NCBI GenBank assembly: GCA_913050115.1
Contig: CAJWZU010000024.1
Location: forward strand, 1-39,264
DNA: 39,264 nt
Reading direction: 5' to 3'
From: an uncultured Cellvibrionales bacterium
Lineage (GTDB): Bacteria; Pseudomonadota; Gammaproteobacteria; Pseudomonadales; Cellvibrionaceae
Positions 1-7,282 of this stretch are shown piece after piece. Both the position numbers and the translations under genes were made by a program. Numbering within the stretch: position 1 is the first letter of the stretch; every line of letters begins with the position of its first letter. The notes beneath the pieces were generated by a model. The model ran no database searches. It was not told the DNA's origin and was given only the letters and a program-made list of their open reading frames with translations.

Positions 1-534
1 TTATTGGCTGTTCATTTAGCGAGCCTATGCCAGCCAGTTTGGTCTGTAACGCCCCGAACACAGCGCTCCTGCGCAGAGGTTTTTCTCAAAGAGTCATTGT
101 CCTCGGTAATCGTGATAACTAATAACGCTCAATTCACGATCGCGTTTTGTTGAGTATTTATAGTTATAAAAGAGCATAAGTAGAAAAGGGAAGCAGTTCA
201 AATAATATTTTCGAGGCAAGTTTCTACCACTCGTTCCAAGTGGAAGCGATCAGGGTGAACCGGTCATGATTCGAGAGACCATGAGACAGCTAGTATTTCA
301 CTATATCGAGGTTAATTATAGCCGCAGGTGTAGGCACATTGCTCTTGACTATCTCAGCCCTTAGTAAATTTAAAAGTCACCGCTTAAGAAAGTATCCAGT
401 TTTTTTGATGATCATCAATGCGCTCTTACAAAGAGTTACTTAAGGCTATGCCATAGGTTTAAGTATCACTGATATTAATGTAATTAATTTTTTATCCAAA
501 CAATAGGATGTTAAATCTTTAAGCAGACAGGTCA
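1..534. other. AT-rich intergenic region at the window edge
   Basis: No recognisable gene was found. Plus-strand frame 1 is open from the window edge to a TGA at 151-153 (50 codons). It could be the tail of a gene starting outside the window, but its translation matches nothing I recognise. The clearest element is the FNR-type box at 405-418, annotated separately. The rest is AT-rich with many stop codons in all frames. Confidence 0.6.
405..418. promoter_or_regulatory. Perfect FNR/ANR/DNR-type binding box
   Basis: The sequence TTGATGATCATCAA is a perfect dyad that fits the TTGAT-N4-ATCAA consensus of the CRP/FNR family regulators FNR, ANR and DNR exactly. For a class II activator the start site would lie about 41 bases away, near 453 on the plus strand or 370 on the minus strand. 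The target could therefore be the small ORF at 535, or a gene left of the window. A 14-bp exact match is unlikely by chance in 39 kb, but AT-rich DNA lowers its weight. Confidence 0.55.
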
Positions 535-693
535 ATGGAAATTCCCGGCATCGTTTTTTGGACAATTATTTTCTTGTATTTAATATGGTTTTTACTCAAA
601 AATATTCAGATTTTTATCTATATATGCATGAATATGATACTGACAATAACTTCATGTTTTATGAGAAGTTTTTTAATGGAGGTGCTTTGGTAA
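535..693 (+). CDS. Possible small hydrophobic membrane peptide (52 aa)
   Basis: An ATG at 535, preceded by ACAGG four bases upstream, opens a 52-codon frame ending in TAA at 691-693. It begins MEIPGIVFWTIIFLYLIWF and is almost entirely hydrophobic, with one or two predicted membrane helices (residues about 5-30 and 33-50). It lies about 117 bases downstream of the perfect FNR-type box, which would suit a small oxygen- or NO-regulated membrane protein. AT-rich DNA yields hydrophobic frames by chance, and no family was recognised. A longer overlapping frame (558-755) is less protein-like. Treat it as a candidate only. Confidence 0.28.
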   Translation: MEIPGIVFWTIIFLYLIWFLLKNIQIFIYICMNMILTITSCFMRSFLMEVLW

Positions 694-942
694 TTTTAGT
701 AAGTATTAAGTTAGGTGTTTTTTACGATAGTATTTTTTGTTGTTTTACCATCTAGTTAGGTTTTGCAGTGTTAAATGCAAACTGATTTGCAAAATGAAAA
801 TACATGTATGACTATCTATAATGATGCTGTTCAGGTATCAAAACCAACCTATAAACCCTGTTTTTTTATTCGGTATGAATTTTGCTTAATTGATTATATC
901 CGTGTCGTCTGGACTTGGAATGATTGAAAATTTAAGAGGCTT
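694..942. other. AT-rich intergenic region before the PilZ-like gene
   Basis: About 250 bases of AT-rich sequence contain no convincing reading frame. It should hold the promoter of the gene starting at 943, but no clear -35/-10 pair stands out. Confidence 0.5.
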
Positions 943-1215
943 ATGATGAATCAGATAAATATTTCAGGAGAAGACTATCCTCTCGAATGCAGCGACTCTA
1001 AAGGCTTCAAGGTAAGACAGTGGGACTACGACGGTATTAGTGTCGGTGGTATTATTGATATTAACTTACGGCTTAATTTTGGCGGTTATTTTGCTTCAAT
1101 TGATGTTCAGGCAAAGGTCGTTGATGTAGATATTTACCAGCATACAATGGCGGCTAGTTACGATAATGTCACCCGCTTGTCGCGTGATCTTATTGAACAA
1201 TACTTTCAAAAATAA
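943..1215 (+). CDS. Small degenerate PilZ-domain protein (90 aa)
   Basis: The protein matches the pattern of short stand-alone PilZ domains (c-di-GMP receptors). There is an N-terminal strand with FKVRQWDYDG at residues 22-31, a GG-II-D turn near 35-39, a strand pair LRLNFGGYFASIDVQ, the VKVVDVD-like strand near 57-63, and a terminal helix RDLIEQYFQ. In active domains the motif at 26-31 reads D-x-S-x-x-G. Here Q26 replaces the aspartate and D28 the serine, so c-di-GMP binding is doubtful. AGAGG at 935-939 is a good ribosome site for ATG 943 (or 946). The family assignment is by eye; a structural-only or protein-interaction role is possible. Confidence 0.65.
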   Translation: MMNQINISGEDYPLECSDSKGFKVRQWDYDGISVGGIIDINLRLNFGGYFASIDVQAKVVDVDIYQHTMAASYDNVTRLSRDLIEQYFQK

Positions 1216-1340
1216 AGTTCTAATAGTTTTTTGTATAATAGTCTTTAGCTTCCAAGATAATAGCTTTATGTTATTTTAAATGTATATGTATTATTTTGTT
1301 GTTAGTGAATTTTTTATGATGACATGTATATCTGCAGATA

Positions 1341-1955
1341 TTGTGCCGGGCTACCATAATTGAAATTTTGGAAATATTAACAATGTTACTGTTAGCAACA
1401 ATGTCGATGATGTTTTTAATGGAATGGTCTCGACATAGAGCTTTGACTGGAGTGTCTGATTGGGTTGATGAAAAATGTAGTAAATGCCTTCCTTTTGTGG
1501 ATCATAAACAGGATTACATGACTAAAATTTCGAGTCGGTTACGTGACTATTGTCGATCTGACTACTTACTTCCATTTATCGGTATATTGTGTTTTTCATT
1601 CATATGGTTAACTGTATGTTTTTTTCAGTCTGACTTATTTGCAGTCTTTATTGTAATCAACGCTATGATATTGATGGCTATTGTAGTAAGTGAAAAATCA
1701 GCCTGTAATCATAGCTGCTTGTCCCGCCAAAAAGAAATTTTATTGGCCATGAAAAAATTCTTTAATTTGCTAGACGAAAACGCTCATCATTTAAGACTTT
1801 CTCACTCGAGAAGATTTCAGCGTTACAGTATATTGCTGAGATGGTTATTACAAATACTGGTTTCGATACCGACCGCTAGCCAAACTTTAATGGGCTATCT
1901 ATTGTCGCCGGTAATAAATTTGCATGATCGTTCGCTAAAAGAGAGGTCATTATGA
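1341..1955 (+). CDS. Membrane protein of unknown function (204 aa)
   Basis: The product is not recognised. It has a first hydrophobic helix at residues about 6-27, two more helices at about 75-96 and 98-117, and possibly an amphipathic helix at 165-182; the rest is polar and basic. Several cysteines (residues 46, 49, 124 and 128 in pairs) lie in soluble stretches. The 1341 start is TTG; the first ATG, at 1383, would shorten helix one to about 15 residues, so TTG is preferred, although neither has a clear ribosome site. Its stop overlaps the next gene's start (ATGA at 1952-1955), indicating translational coupling and a shared job with that Rossmann protein. Confidence 0.6.
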   Translation: MCRATIIEILEILTMLLLATMSMMFLMEWSRHRALTGVSDWVDEKCSKCLPFVDHKQDYMTKISSRLRDYCRSDYLLPFIGILCFSFIWLTVCFFQSDLFAVFIVINAMILMAIVVSEKSACNHSCLSRQKEILLAMKKFFNLLDENAHHLRLSHSRRFQRYSILLRWLLQILVSIPTASQTLMGYLLSPVINLHDRSLKERSL

Positions 1956-2506
1956 GGTTTCGGCAGGGCAGCAACATACCTGTGCGTGTGGCTATTATTG
2001 GGTTTTCAAGTCCTCGATTACATCGATGCCGTGTAGCGGCTTATTACCTAGGTCAATACCTTGCTAAGTCGGGTTATGAGACTGTCGGTGCGAATGTTAC
2101 CGGTGTGTTTGATGATGTTTTTTGTGGTGTTCGCAGTGTCGGGGGCTGTAGCTGTGCGCTACTCGAATCGAGTCATGGCGATCTCCATAGCCCCTTGAAG
2201 TGTGAACGTCTAAGGATTGTCAGTAATCGTATGAGTAAGCATCGGCTTTTGGCATCTATGGCTGATATGGGGGTAGTTATCGGCGGTGGTAGAGCCAGTA
2301 AACGCATGATTCGTAAGTTGCTTATGCAAAAGAAGCCTGTGTGGGCCTACGCTGAAAGCGGCGGTATTGTGGCAAAAGAGCTTGGCTCAGGTGTTATAGT
2401 TCTCGATAGTATGGAGTTAATTTTTCAATCAATGGAGTGTTATTACCAGCAGAAAATGTGTGGTTACACAGAACTAACTACTGGTATTAATGTGGCTAAT
2501 GGTTAA
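1952..2506 (+). CDS. SLOG/LOG-like Rossmann-fold protein (184 aa)
   Basis: The sequence fits the SLOG nucleotide-binding superfamily (TIGR00725, DprA-related, LOG 'lysine decarboxylase-like' group). It starts with a beta-strand VRVAIIGFSS and a helix YYLGQYLAKSGY; later comes ADMGVVIGGGRASKRMIRKL at about 105-124, where the family has a GGG-x-G-T turn followed by a helix. Then comes KPVWAYAESGGIVAKEL, the usual KPV strand and GG turn. The canonical PGGxGT motif is altered to GGGRAS, so the LOG phosphoribohydrolase reaction is not supported. It overlaps the preceding membrane-protein gene by ATGA, and its stop lies two bases from the convergent response-regulator stop. Its substrate is unknown. 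Confidence 0.65.
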   Translation: MRFRQGSNIPVRVAIIGFSSPRLHRCRVAAYYLGQYLAKSGYETVGANVTGVFDDVFCGVRSVGGCSCALLESSHGDLHSPLKCERLRIVSNRMSKHRLLASMADMGVVIGGGRASKRMIRKLLMQKKPVWAYAESGGIVAKELGSGVIVLDSMELIFQSMECYYQQKMCGYTELTTGINVANG

Positions 2507-2508
2507 AG

Positions 2509-3960
2509 TCAAAGATTTTTCCAGTTTTGAATTTTGCGGTATAGAGTTGATGCACTGACCTCTAAAATTGCTGCTGCTTTTGGAATGTTGCCATTACACT
2601 TTTCTATGGCATTTTCTATATAAATTTTTTCTGCCAACCATAATGGTTGTATAGGTTGCTGGCTATGCTGTGGAATTTCTACGCTATTACTGCTGCTCGC
2701 GTGTGACTTTTCTGAGTTTGTGCGTTGAACATCAGGGCGTAACTCTGTTGACGGTTTAGGTTCTAATTTGGGCCTGTGACTGTTGCCGAACAGTTGCCGT
2801 TGCAGCAATTCTGCATCAATTTCTTCTGACTCACTAAGGATTATAAGGCTGTGAACGATATTCTCTAGTTGGCGTATATTACCCGGCCATTCATAGCGAC
2901 TAATTAAGTCTGAAGCCGATTTTCCGAATGTCATCCCCTGTTTATTTTCAGTATTACAGTGCTTTGTTAGATAGTGGTTGGCCAGTAACAGCTTGTCTTC
3001 GCCACGTTCTCTAAGCGGCGGCAAGTCTATAGCGATGACATTAAGGCGGTAGAATAAATCGCTGCGGAATTGACCACTACTAACAGCGTCACGCAGTGAT
3101 GTCGATGACGCCGTAATAACATGAGCTTGAAATTTTTTCATTTTGTGATCGCCGAGTTGAGTAAACTCGCGCTCTTGCAGGACACGTAAAAGCTTAGCTT
3201 GCAGCTCTATAGGTATAGTGGTTACCTCATCAAGAAAAATGGTGCCTTCAGCGGCGACTTCGAATAAACCCGCTTGGTCTTTAATGGCGCCGGTAAAAGA
3301 GCCCTTTTTATGGCCAAATAGTTGCGACTCCATAAGATTTTCGCTGAAATTAGCACAATTTACGGCAATAAAGGGTTGTTTGCTGCGGTAGCTTTCGCGA
3401 TGACAGGCTTGAGCTACCAGCTCTTTACCTGTGCCTGTTTCACCAGTAATAAAGACCGGCACATTAGCCGTAGCGGCTTTAGTAATAGTTTCAAAAACGA
3501 CCTTCATTGAATCGTCTTGGCTTAGCATGCCATGATAGCAGTTGCCACTGTTCGAAATGTTTACACTGTCGCTCGACTTGCTGTAGTTAGATAAATTTAA
3601 TGACTTGTCGACTACAAAGCGTAATTCTTTATCGCTCCATGGCTTAGAAATATAACGTTCTATAATGCCTAGGTTAAAGGCTTCGGCAACTGAGTCAAAG
3701 TCGTGAAAAGCACTTAGCAATATACAGGGTGTGTCGGGCCAGATTTCGTGACATTGACTTAATAGCTCGGTTCCCGACATACAGGCCATTCTCTGGTCGG
3801 AGATAATGATGCCGGGCTGGTTATCTTTCACATACGCTAAAGCTTCTCGTGGTGAGGTGAAGCAAATAATATTTTTGCCGAGCGAATGCAGGGCTCTGCG
3901 CAGAGCCGATAGAATGTGTTTCTCGTCATCGACAAGAACGATATCGTCATTTTTAGACAT
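2509..3960 (-). CDS. NtrC-family response regulator of the H-NOX operon
   Basis: Counting from the ATG at 3960 (483 aa), a receiver domain spans about 5-120 with phospho-acceptor D55 and K106. A sigma-54 AAA+ domain spans about 145-380 with Walker A GETGTGKE at 173-180, the sigma-54 contact loop GSFTGA at 220-225, Walker B TIFLDE at 240-245, the arginine-finger segment FRSDLFYR and sensor II WPGNIRQLEN. A Fis-type helix-turn-helix lies at 445-478. A longer frame runs up to 4035, but 3960 follows GGATGGATGAC and overlaps the kinase stop by 8 bases, so it is preferred. The loop has serine where most activators have GAFTGA. It is presumably phosphorylated by the overlapping kinase and corresponds functionally to HnoC of the Shewanella NO network; that equivalence is inference. 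Confidence 0.88.
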   Translation of the reverse strand: MSKNDDIVLVDDEKHILSALRRALHSLGKNIICFTSPREALAYVKDNQPGIIISDQRMACMSGTELLSQCHEIWPDTPCILLSAFHDFDSVAEAFNLGIIERYISKPWSDKELRFVVDKSLNLSNYSKSSDSVNISNSGNCYHGMLSQDDSMKVVFETITKAATANVPVFITGETGTGKELVAQACHRESYRSKQPFIAVNCANFSENLMESQLFGHKKGSFTGAIKDQAGLFEVAAEGTIFLDEVTTIPIELQAKLLRVLQEREFTQLGDHKMKKFQAHVITASSTSLRDAVSSGQFRSDLFYRLNVIAIDLPPLRERGEDKLLLANHYLTKHCNTENKQGMTFGKSASDLISRYEWPGNIRQLENIVHSLIILSESEEIDAELLQRQLFGNSHRPKLEPKPSTELRPDVQRTNSEKSHASSSNSVEIPQHSQQPIQPLWLAEKIYIENAIEKCNGNIPKAAAILEVSASTLYRKIQNWKNL

Positions 3961-4939
3961 TGATGTCATCCATCCGTGTGTCGTTCGGAATAAGTATAGT
4001 AAATGTGGTGCCGGCCCCTGGAGTACTCTCTGCACTGATAGTGCCTGAGAGATCTTTTATGATACCGTAAGAAACCGATAGTCCCAGACCTGTGCCAACA
4101 CCTAGAGGTTTGGCGGTAAAAAAAGGATTAAATATGCTGTCTAAAATCTCTTCTGGAATACCAATGCCGGTGTCACTAATGTCAATAATGATATAGTCAT
4201 CACTGCAGCGGGTAGTTAAAGTAATGGTACCCTGCTTAGGAATAGCTTGAGCTGCATTAATAATAATATTCAGAAATACTTGTGTGAGCTCATTTTTATT
4301 GCAGTAAATAGACGGTGTTGGGTCAAAATCCTTTACTACCTTACAGTGATATTTAACCTTGTTGTTGGCTATTTTTAGCGCAGAGAGTAAGCAGTCTTTT
4401 ACGTCGGTATCTTCTCTATCACTTGACTGGGTACGGGAGAAACTTTTTAGGTTAGCAACAATATCTTTAACTCGATCAAGCCCTTCTTTTACCTCTTCAA
4501 ATATTAGCTTAGAGTCATTGATCATGTAGTTTAGATCCTGTTTATCGAGTACTTTATGGAGATTATCGGCGACTTCATTGTCGTATTTTTCTGAAACACT
4601 AACTTTTTGTGCAGCATGTGTTATTTCAGAAAATTGATTGCAGTAATCCTCAAGAGAGTTAATGTTGCTAATGATAAATGCCAAGGGGTTGTTGATCTCA
4701 TGAGCAATACCGGCTGATAATTCACCTAATGCAGCTAACTTTTCATTTTTGACCAAGGTACTCTGCTGTTTTAGCAACGTCTCGTTGGCCGCTTTAAGCT
4801 CATAGTTGGCAGCAAACAGTTCTAATGTTTTTTCTTCAAGTATTTCCTCGGTCTCTTTGCGAGCTCGTTTTTCTCGGCTGTAGGCCCTCTTCAGCAGAGA
4901 AACATTGCTGTTAACATCTGCTTTAATTGTTTCATTCAT
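3953..4939 (-). CDS. hnoK: Soluble H-NOX-associated histidine kinase
   Basis: This 328-residue kinase has no membrane segment and no recognisable sensory domain. Residues about 10-65 form a charged coiled coil (REKRARKETEEILEEKTLEL), followed by the H box GIAHEINNPLAF with phospho-acceptor H80 (HPK4 type, H-E-x-N-N-P). The catalytic ATPase domain has an N box (LNIIINAAQAI), G1 (DTGIGIP), an F box (FNPFFTAKP) and G2 (GTGLGLSVSYGI). The coiled coil is the type found next to H-NOX proteins, so the sensor is a separate subunit, the H-NOX gene just upstream; the two genes overlap by 8 bases, as do this gene and the regulator downstream. By analogy with Shewanella HnoK, NO-bound H-NOX should inhibit autophosphorylation. 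Confidence 0.88.
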   Translation of the reverse strand: MNETIKADVNSNVSLLKRAYSREKRARKETEEILEEKTLELFAANYELKAANETLLKQQSTLVKNEKLAALGELSAGIAHEINNPLAFIISNINSLEDYCNQFSEITHAAQKVSVSEKYDNEVADNLHKVLDKQDLNYMINDSKLIFEEVKEGLDRVKDIVANLKSFSRTQSSDREDTDVKDCLLSALKIANNKVKYHCKVVKDFDPTPSIYCNKNELTQVFLNIIINAAQAIPKQGTITLTTRCSDDYIIIDISDTGIGIPEEILDSIFNPFFTAKPLGVGTGLGLSVSYGIIKDLSGTISAESTPGAGTTFTILIPNDTRMDDINV

Positions 4940-5477
4940 AAAAGGTCAGATCCATTTGGCAGTGTTCGTCTCCGCGGTGCATACACTTGCTGTGAATGAT
5001 TCCAATATCTGTATTGTATTGATTCGCGACCCCCTGTATTAATCCCTCAGCAAGAAAACAGAGTTTCCGAGGTGATTTGTATATTACACTTAGGCCGTTG
5101 TCGGTGTCATTGATGTATTCCAAGAAAGGAAAGCTTGTTCCTGGGTAAAGTTTTTCAATATCACGGTGTATTTCATCGTTAATTGACATAATAAAATCAC
5201 GAGGCGAGGCCTTACTTATCACGTAGTTATGGTGCATTTTAGAGAGGCACTCGAATAAGTACTCGCCAAAAGTACGCAGTAATATGTCCAGTGGTACATC
5301 TAGTCTTTGCTGTAGTTGGCCAACTAAGCACATAATTTCTTTGTCCGGATAGATGCCACCAGAGCTATAGCTACCTCCCGTTGCTAGTGGGCATGCGTCC
5401 AACATACCCTGCCATGACTTTAGCCCATAATGTTCCTCAACCATATCAGCGAGGCTGGTAAAAATTATGCCTTTCAT
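4932..5477 (-). CDS. hnoX: H-NOX haem nitric-oxide sensor
   Basis: The 181-residue protein is a full H-NOX (HNOB) domain. It starts MKGIIF and has the proximal haem ligand H104 in INDEIHRDIEKLYPG, the haem-propionate motif Y-x-S-x-R at Y133, S135 and R137, and a proline at 117 in the YPG-x-x-x-P segment that contacts the porphyrin. No tyrosine occupies the distal position about five residues after R137 (leucine there), which favours NO over O2 binding. C140, H162, C165 and C173 line up, one residue shifted, with the structural zinc ligands I recall for the Shewanella protein (139, 161, 164, 172). AAGGA precedes ATG 5477. It is first gene of a three-gene operon with its kinase and regulator. 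Confidence 0.93.
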   Translation of the reverse strand: MKGIIFTSLADMVEEHYGLKSWQGMLDACPLATGGSYSSGGIYPDKEIMCLVGQLQQRLDVPLDILLRTFGEYLFECLSKMHHNYVISKASPRDFIMSINDEIHRDIEKLYPGTSFPFLEYINDTDNGLSVIYKSPRKLCFLAEGLIQGVANQYNTDIGIIHSKCMHRGDEHCQMDLTFYE

Positions 5478-5575
5478 CCGTTTTCCTTAGTATCATTTTA
5501 TTGATTGTAAAAATTTATGTTCTTAGTATAGATAACTATTAGAACTTATGAGATATAGCTGTCTATACTTTCATT
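5478..5575. promoter_or_regulatory. Divergent H-NOX / HD-GYP promoter with twin dyad operator
   Basis: An inverted repeat with 15-base arms (AGTATAGATAACTAT at 5525-5539 and ATAGCTGTCTATACT at 5555-5569; 13 of 15 matching) separates the divergent genes. Each arm contains its own dyad, ATAG-N4-CTAT, with centres 27 bases apart. The outer ends read TATACT outward on both strands, good -10 hexamers for both genes. On the plus strand the start site would fall at about 5576, the A of the HD-GYP gene's ATG, implying a leaderless transcript; that ATG indeed has no ribosome site. A dimeric regulator bound here could repress both promoters. The -35 elements are weak. Confidence 0.6.
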
Positions 5576-6868
5576 ATGACTAATCAAATGATAGATGTGA
5601 ACTCACCGCCGGCAGAGCAGCCGACCCTTTTTTTAGTGGACGACGAGACTGGAATTTTGCGAGCTATGGCTCGGGAGTTAAAAGATCTTGACGTCAAAAT
5701 CTACCCGTTCGAAGGTGCGCAAGCTGCATTGGATTACCTTGATGTTGTTAAGCCGGATGTCGTGATCTCTGATGTGCGTATGCCTGGTATGGATGGAATA
5801 GAGATGATGGAGGTAATTGCCACTAAGTTGCCGTTATCTGAACGTGTGCTGCTGTCAGGCTATGCCGATATGGATGCGGCAATAGGTGCCATTAATAAGG
5901 GGCGTGTGCATTACTACTTGGAAAAACCTTGGGATAAAGAACAGTTACAACAGGTTGTGTACAAAGGAATACGTTTGTCGCAGCTACGCAAGGAAAATGA
6001 ATTTCTGGAACAACTGACACAACAACAAAATGCTCAGTTGCAACTGTGGAATGAAGAACTTGAAAAAAAGGTCGAGGCGCGTACGCACTTACTCAAAGAG
6101 TCATATCAAGACAGTATCAGTACTTTTTCGTGCATGGTTGAGCAACGTATGCACGATCATCAAAGCAATAGTCGGCAAGTGGCCGACTTATGTCGCTCTA
6201 TAGGCGAATCTTTAGGTCTGGACAAAGATGACCTACTGGCACTAAATTTTGCAGCATTAATGCGCAATGTCGGGAAAATCGGCTTTAGTGATGAGTTATT
6301 GTCGACCCCTTATCACGCTATGACGGTAGCGCAGCGAAAGGAATACCAACAGCACCCTAACTTGTCTGCTGTTGCTATGGGGGCACTTATGCCTTTTAAA
6401 AAAAGCGCTCCTATACTGGCCAGCTTTTGTGAGAATGTTGATGGTAGCGGGTACCCTGCCCGGTTAAAAGGGGGCGATATCCCTGTTACGGCGAGTATTT
6501 TATCCATTGCTAGCGATTATTACGATCTTATGGCGGGCTATATTTGTGATCCAGCATTAACCAATCATCAGTCGCGCGATTGGTTGGTTGAAAACCGTGA
6601 AGAATTGTACCCAGCTGATGTAGTTGATGCCTCTCTGGCTGTATTGGAGAAACTAGATGAATCTATAGAGTCAATTAGGGGGGCTGAATTGTCGGTGAGT
6701 TGTCATGCACTCACCGAGGGAATGAGGCTAACTCGAGACTTAGTGTCTCCCGCAGGTGTTTTGTTATTAAGTCGAGGCACCCAACTGGATGGGCAACTCA
6801 TATCGCATTTAATGCAGCTTGAGCGAACTGGGGGCTTGGCTCTACAAATGTTTGTAATCAATTCGTAA
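5576..6868 (+). CDS. Response regulator with degenerate HD-GYP domain (HnoD-like)
   Basis: A receiver domain spans residues about 15-130, with phospho-acceptor D66 in VVISDVRMPGMDG and K117. A coiled-coil linker (about 137-175) leads to an HD-GYP domain (about 185-370). The GYP motif survives (DGSGYPARLKG, 289-299) and overall spacing is normal, but the HD pair is R230-N231 in LMRNVGKIGF, and the following H-H-E motif is F284-C285-E286. Metal-binding ligands are therefore missing and c-di-GMP hydrolysis is very unlikely. A C-terminal segment of about 60 residues follows. Divergent placement opposite H-NOX/kinase matches HnoD of Shewanella, a degenerate HD-GYP regulator that tunes the EAL enzyme HnoB; no EAL gene is visible here. 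Confidence 0.87.
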   Translation: MTNQMIDVNSPPAEQPTLFLVDDETGILRAMARELKDLDVKIYPFEGAQAALDYLDVVKPDVVISDVRMPGMDGIEMMEVIATKLPLSERVLLSGYADMDAAIGAINKGRVHYYLEKPWDKEQLQQVVYKGIRLSQLRKENEFLEQLTQQQNAQLQLWNEELEKKVEARTHLLKESYQDSISTFSCMVEQRMHDHQSNSRQVADLCRSIGESLGLDKDDLLALNFAALMRNVGKIGFSDELLSTPYHAMTVAQRKEYQQHPNLSAVAMGALMPFKKSAPILASFCENVDGSGYPARLKGGDIPVTASILSIASDYYDLMAGYICDPALTNHQSRDWLVENREELYPADVVDASLAVLEKLDESIESIRGAELSVSCHALTEGMRLTRDLVSPAGVLLLSRGTQLDGQLISHLMQLERTGGLALQMFVINS

Positions 6869-7282
6869 AAAATCTCACCAATGTATGGTGATTTTGATCA
6901 TCAATGTGGCTCAGTTGGGGTCGGTTTTGTGGCTAAAACCTGTAGTTAACCGAGTGAGTACAGCGGACGCTGATAGGGCATATAGTGCCGATGTGATCCT
7001 ATTATTCGATGGACAATCATGATGACCACTATGATTGTGAAAATAATCAGTAAAAAATCGTGAACTGTTTAATCGCTAGGCGTGGCAAACTGTCCGTTTT
7101 TCATTCTCAGGCAATAAAAAAAGTGCCAAGTTTGAATAATCAAACCCAGCTCTTTTTGGGGTTCTCATTGGTTACAATTTAAACAGTCTTATGTCTGGTT
7201 GACCTATGATGATGCAGATTTTGCTTTGATTCACTCCCTGTAATGCTAGGGAGTGTGATGATAAACAGTGCTTAGGACCTAA
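6869..7282. other. Intergenic region, no gene seen
   Basis: 414 bases between the HD-GYP gene and the convergent CBM48 gene. It contains inverted repeats but no convincing frame: CACCA/TGGTG near 6886-6900 just after the stop, CAATCAT at 7014-7020 with ATGATTG at 7031-7037, and CACTCCCT/AGGGAGTG at 7232-7255. The last lies just beyond the CBM48 gene stop and may help end its transcript, although no T-run follows it on the minus strand. Confidence 0.5.

Noticed and set aside
558-755. 65-codon plus-strand frame
   Set aside because: AT-rich with random-looking composition; the overlapping frame at 535-693 has a better start and more coherent hydrophobic profile.
3961-4035. 25-residue N-terminal extension of the response regulator
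   Set aside because: It lies inside the kinase gene in another frame, and the receiver domain begins normally at the later ATG (3960).
6893-6904. TTTTGATCATCAA resembling a second FNR box
   Set aside because: The half-sites are wrongly spaced for TTGAT-N4-ATCAA; only the 405-418 site fits.
7110-7165. A-run and T-run around GTTTG/CAAAC resembling a terminator
   Set aside because: The inner stem is only 5 bp with a large internal loop, so support is too weak.
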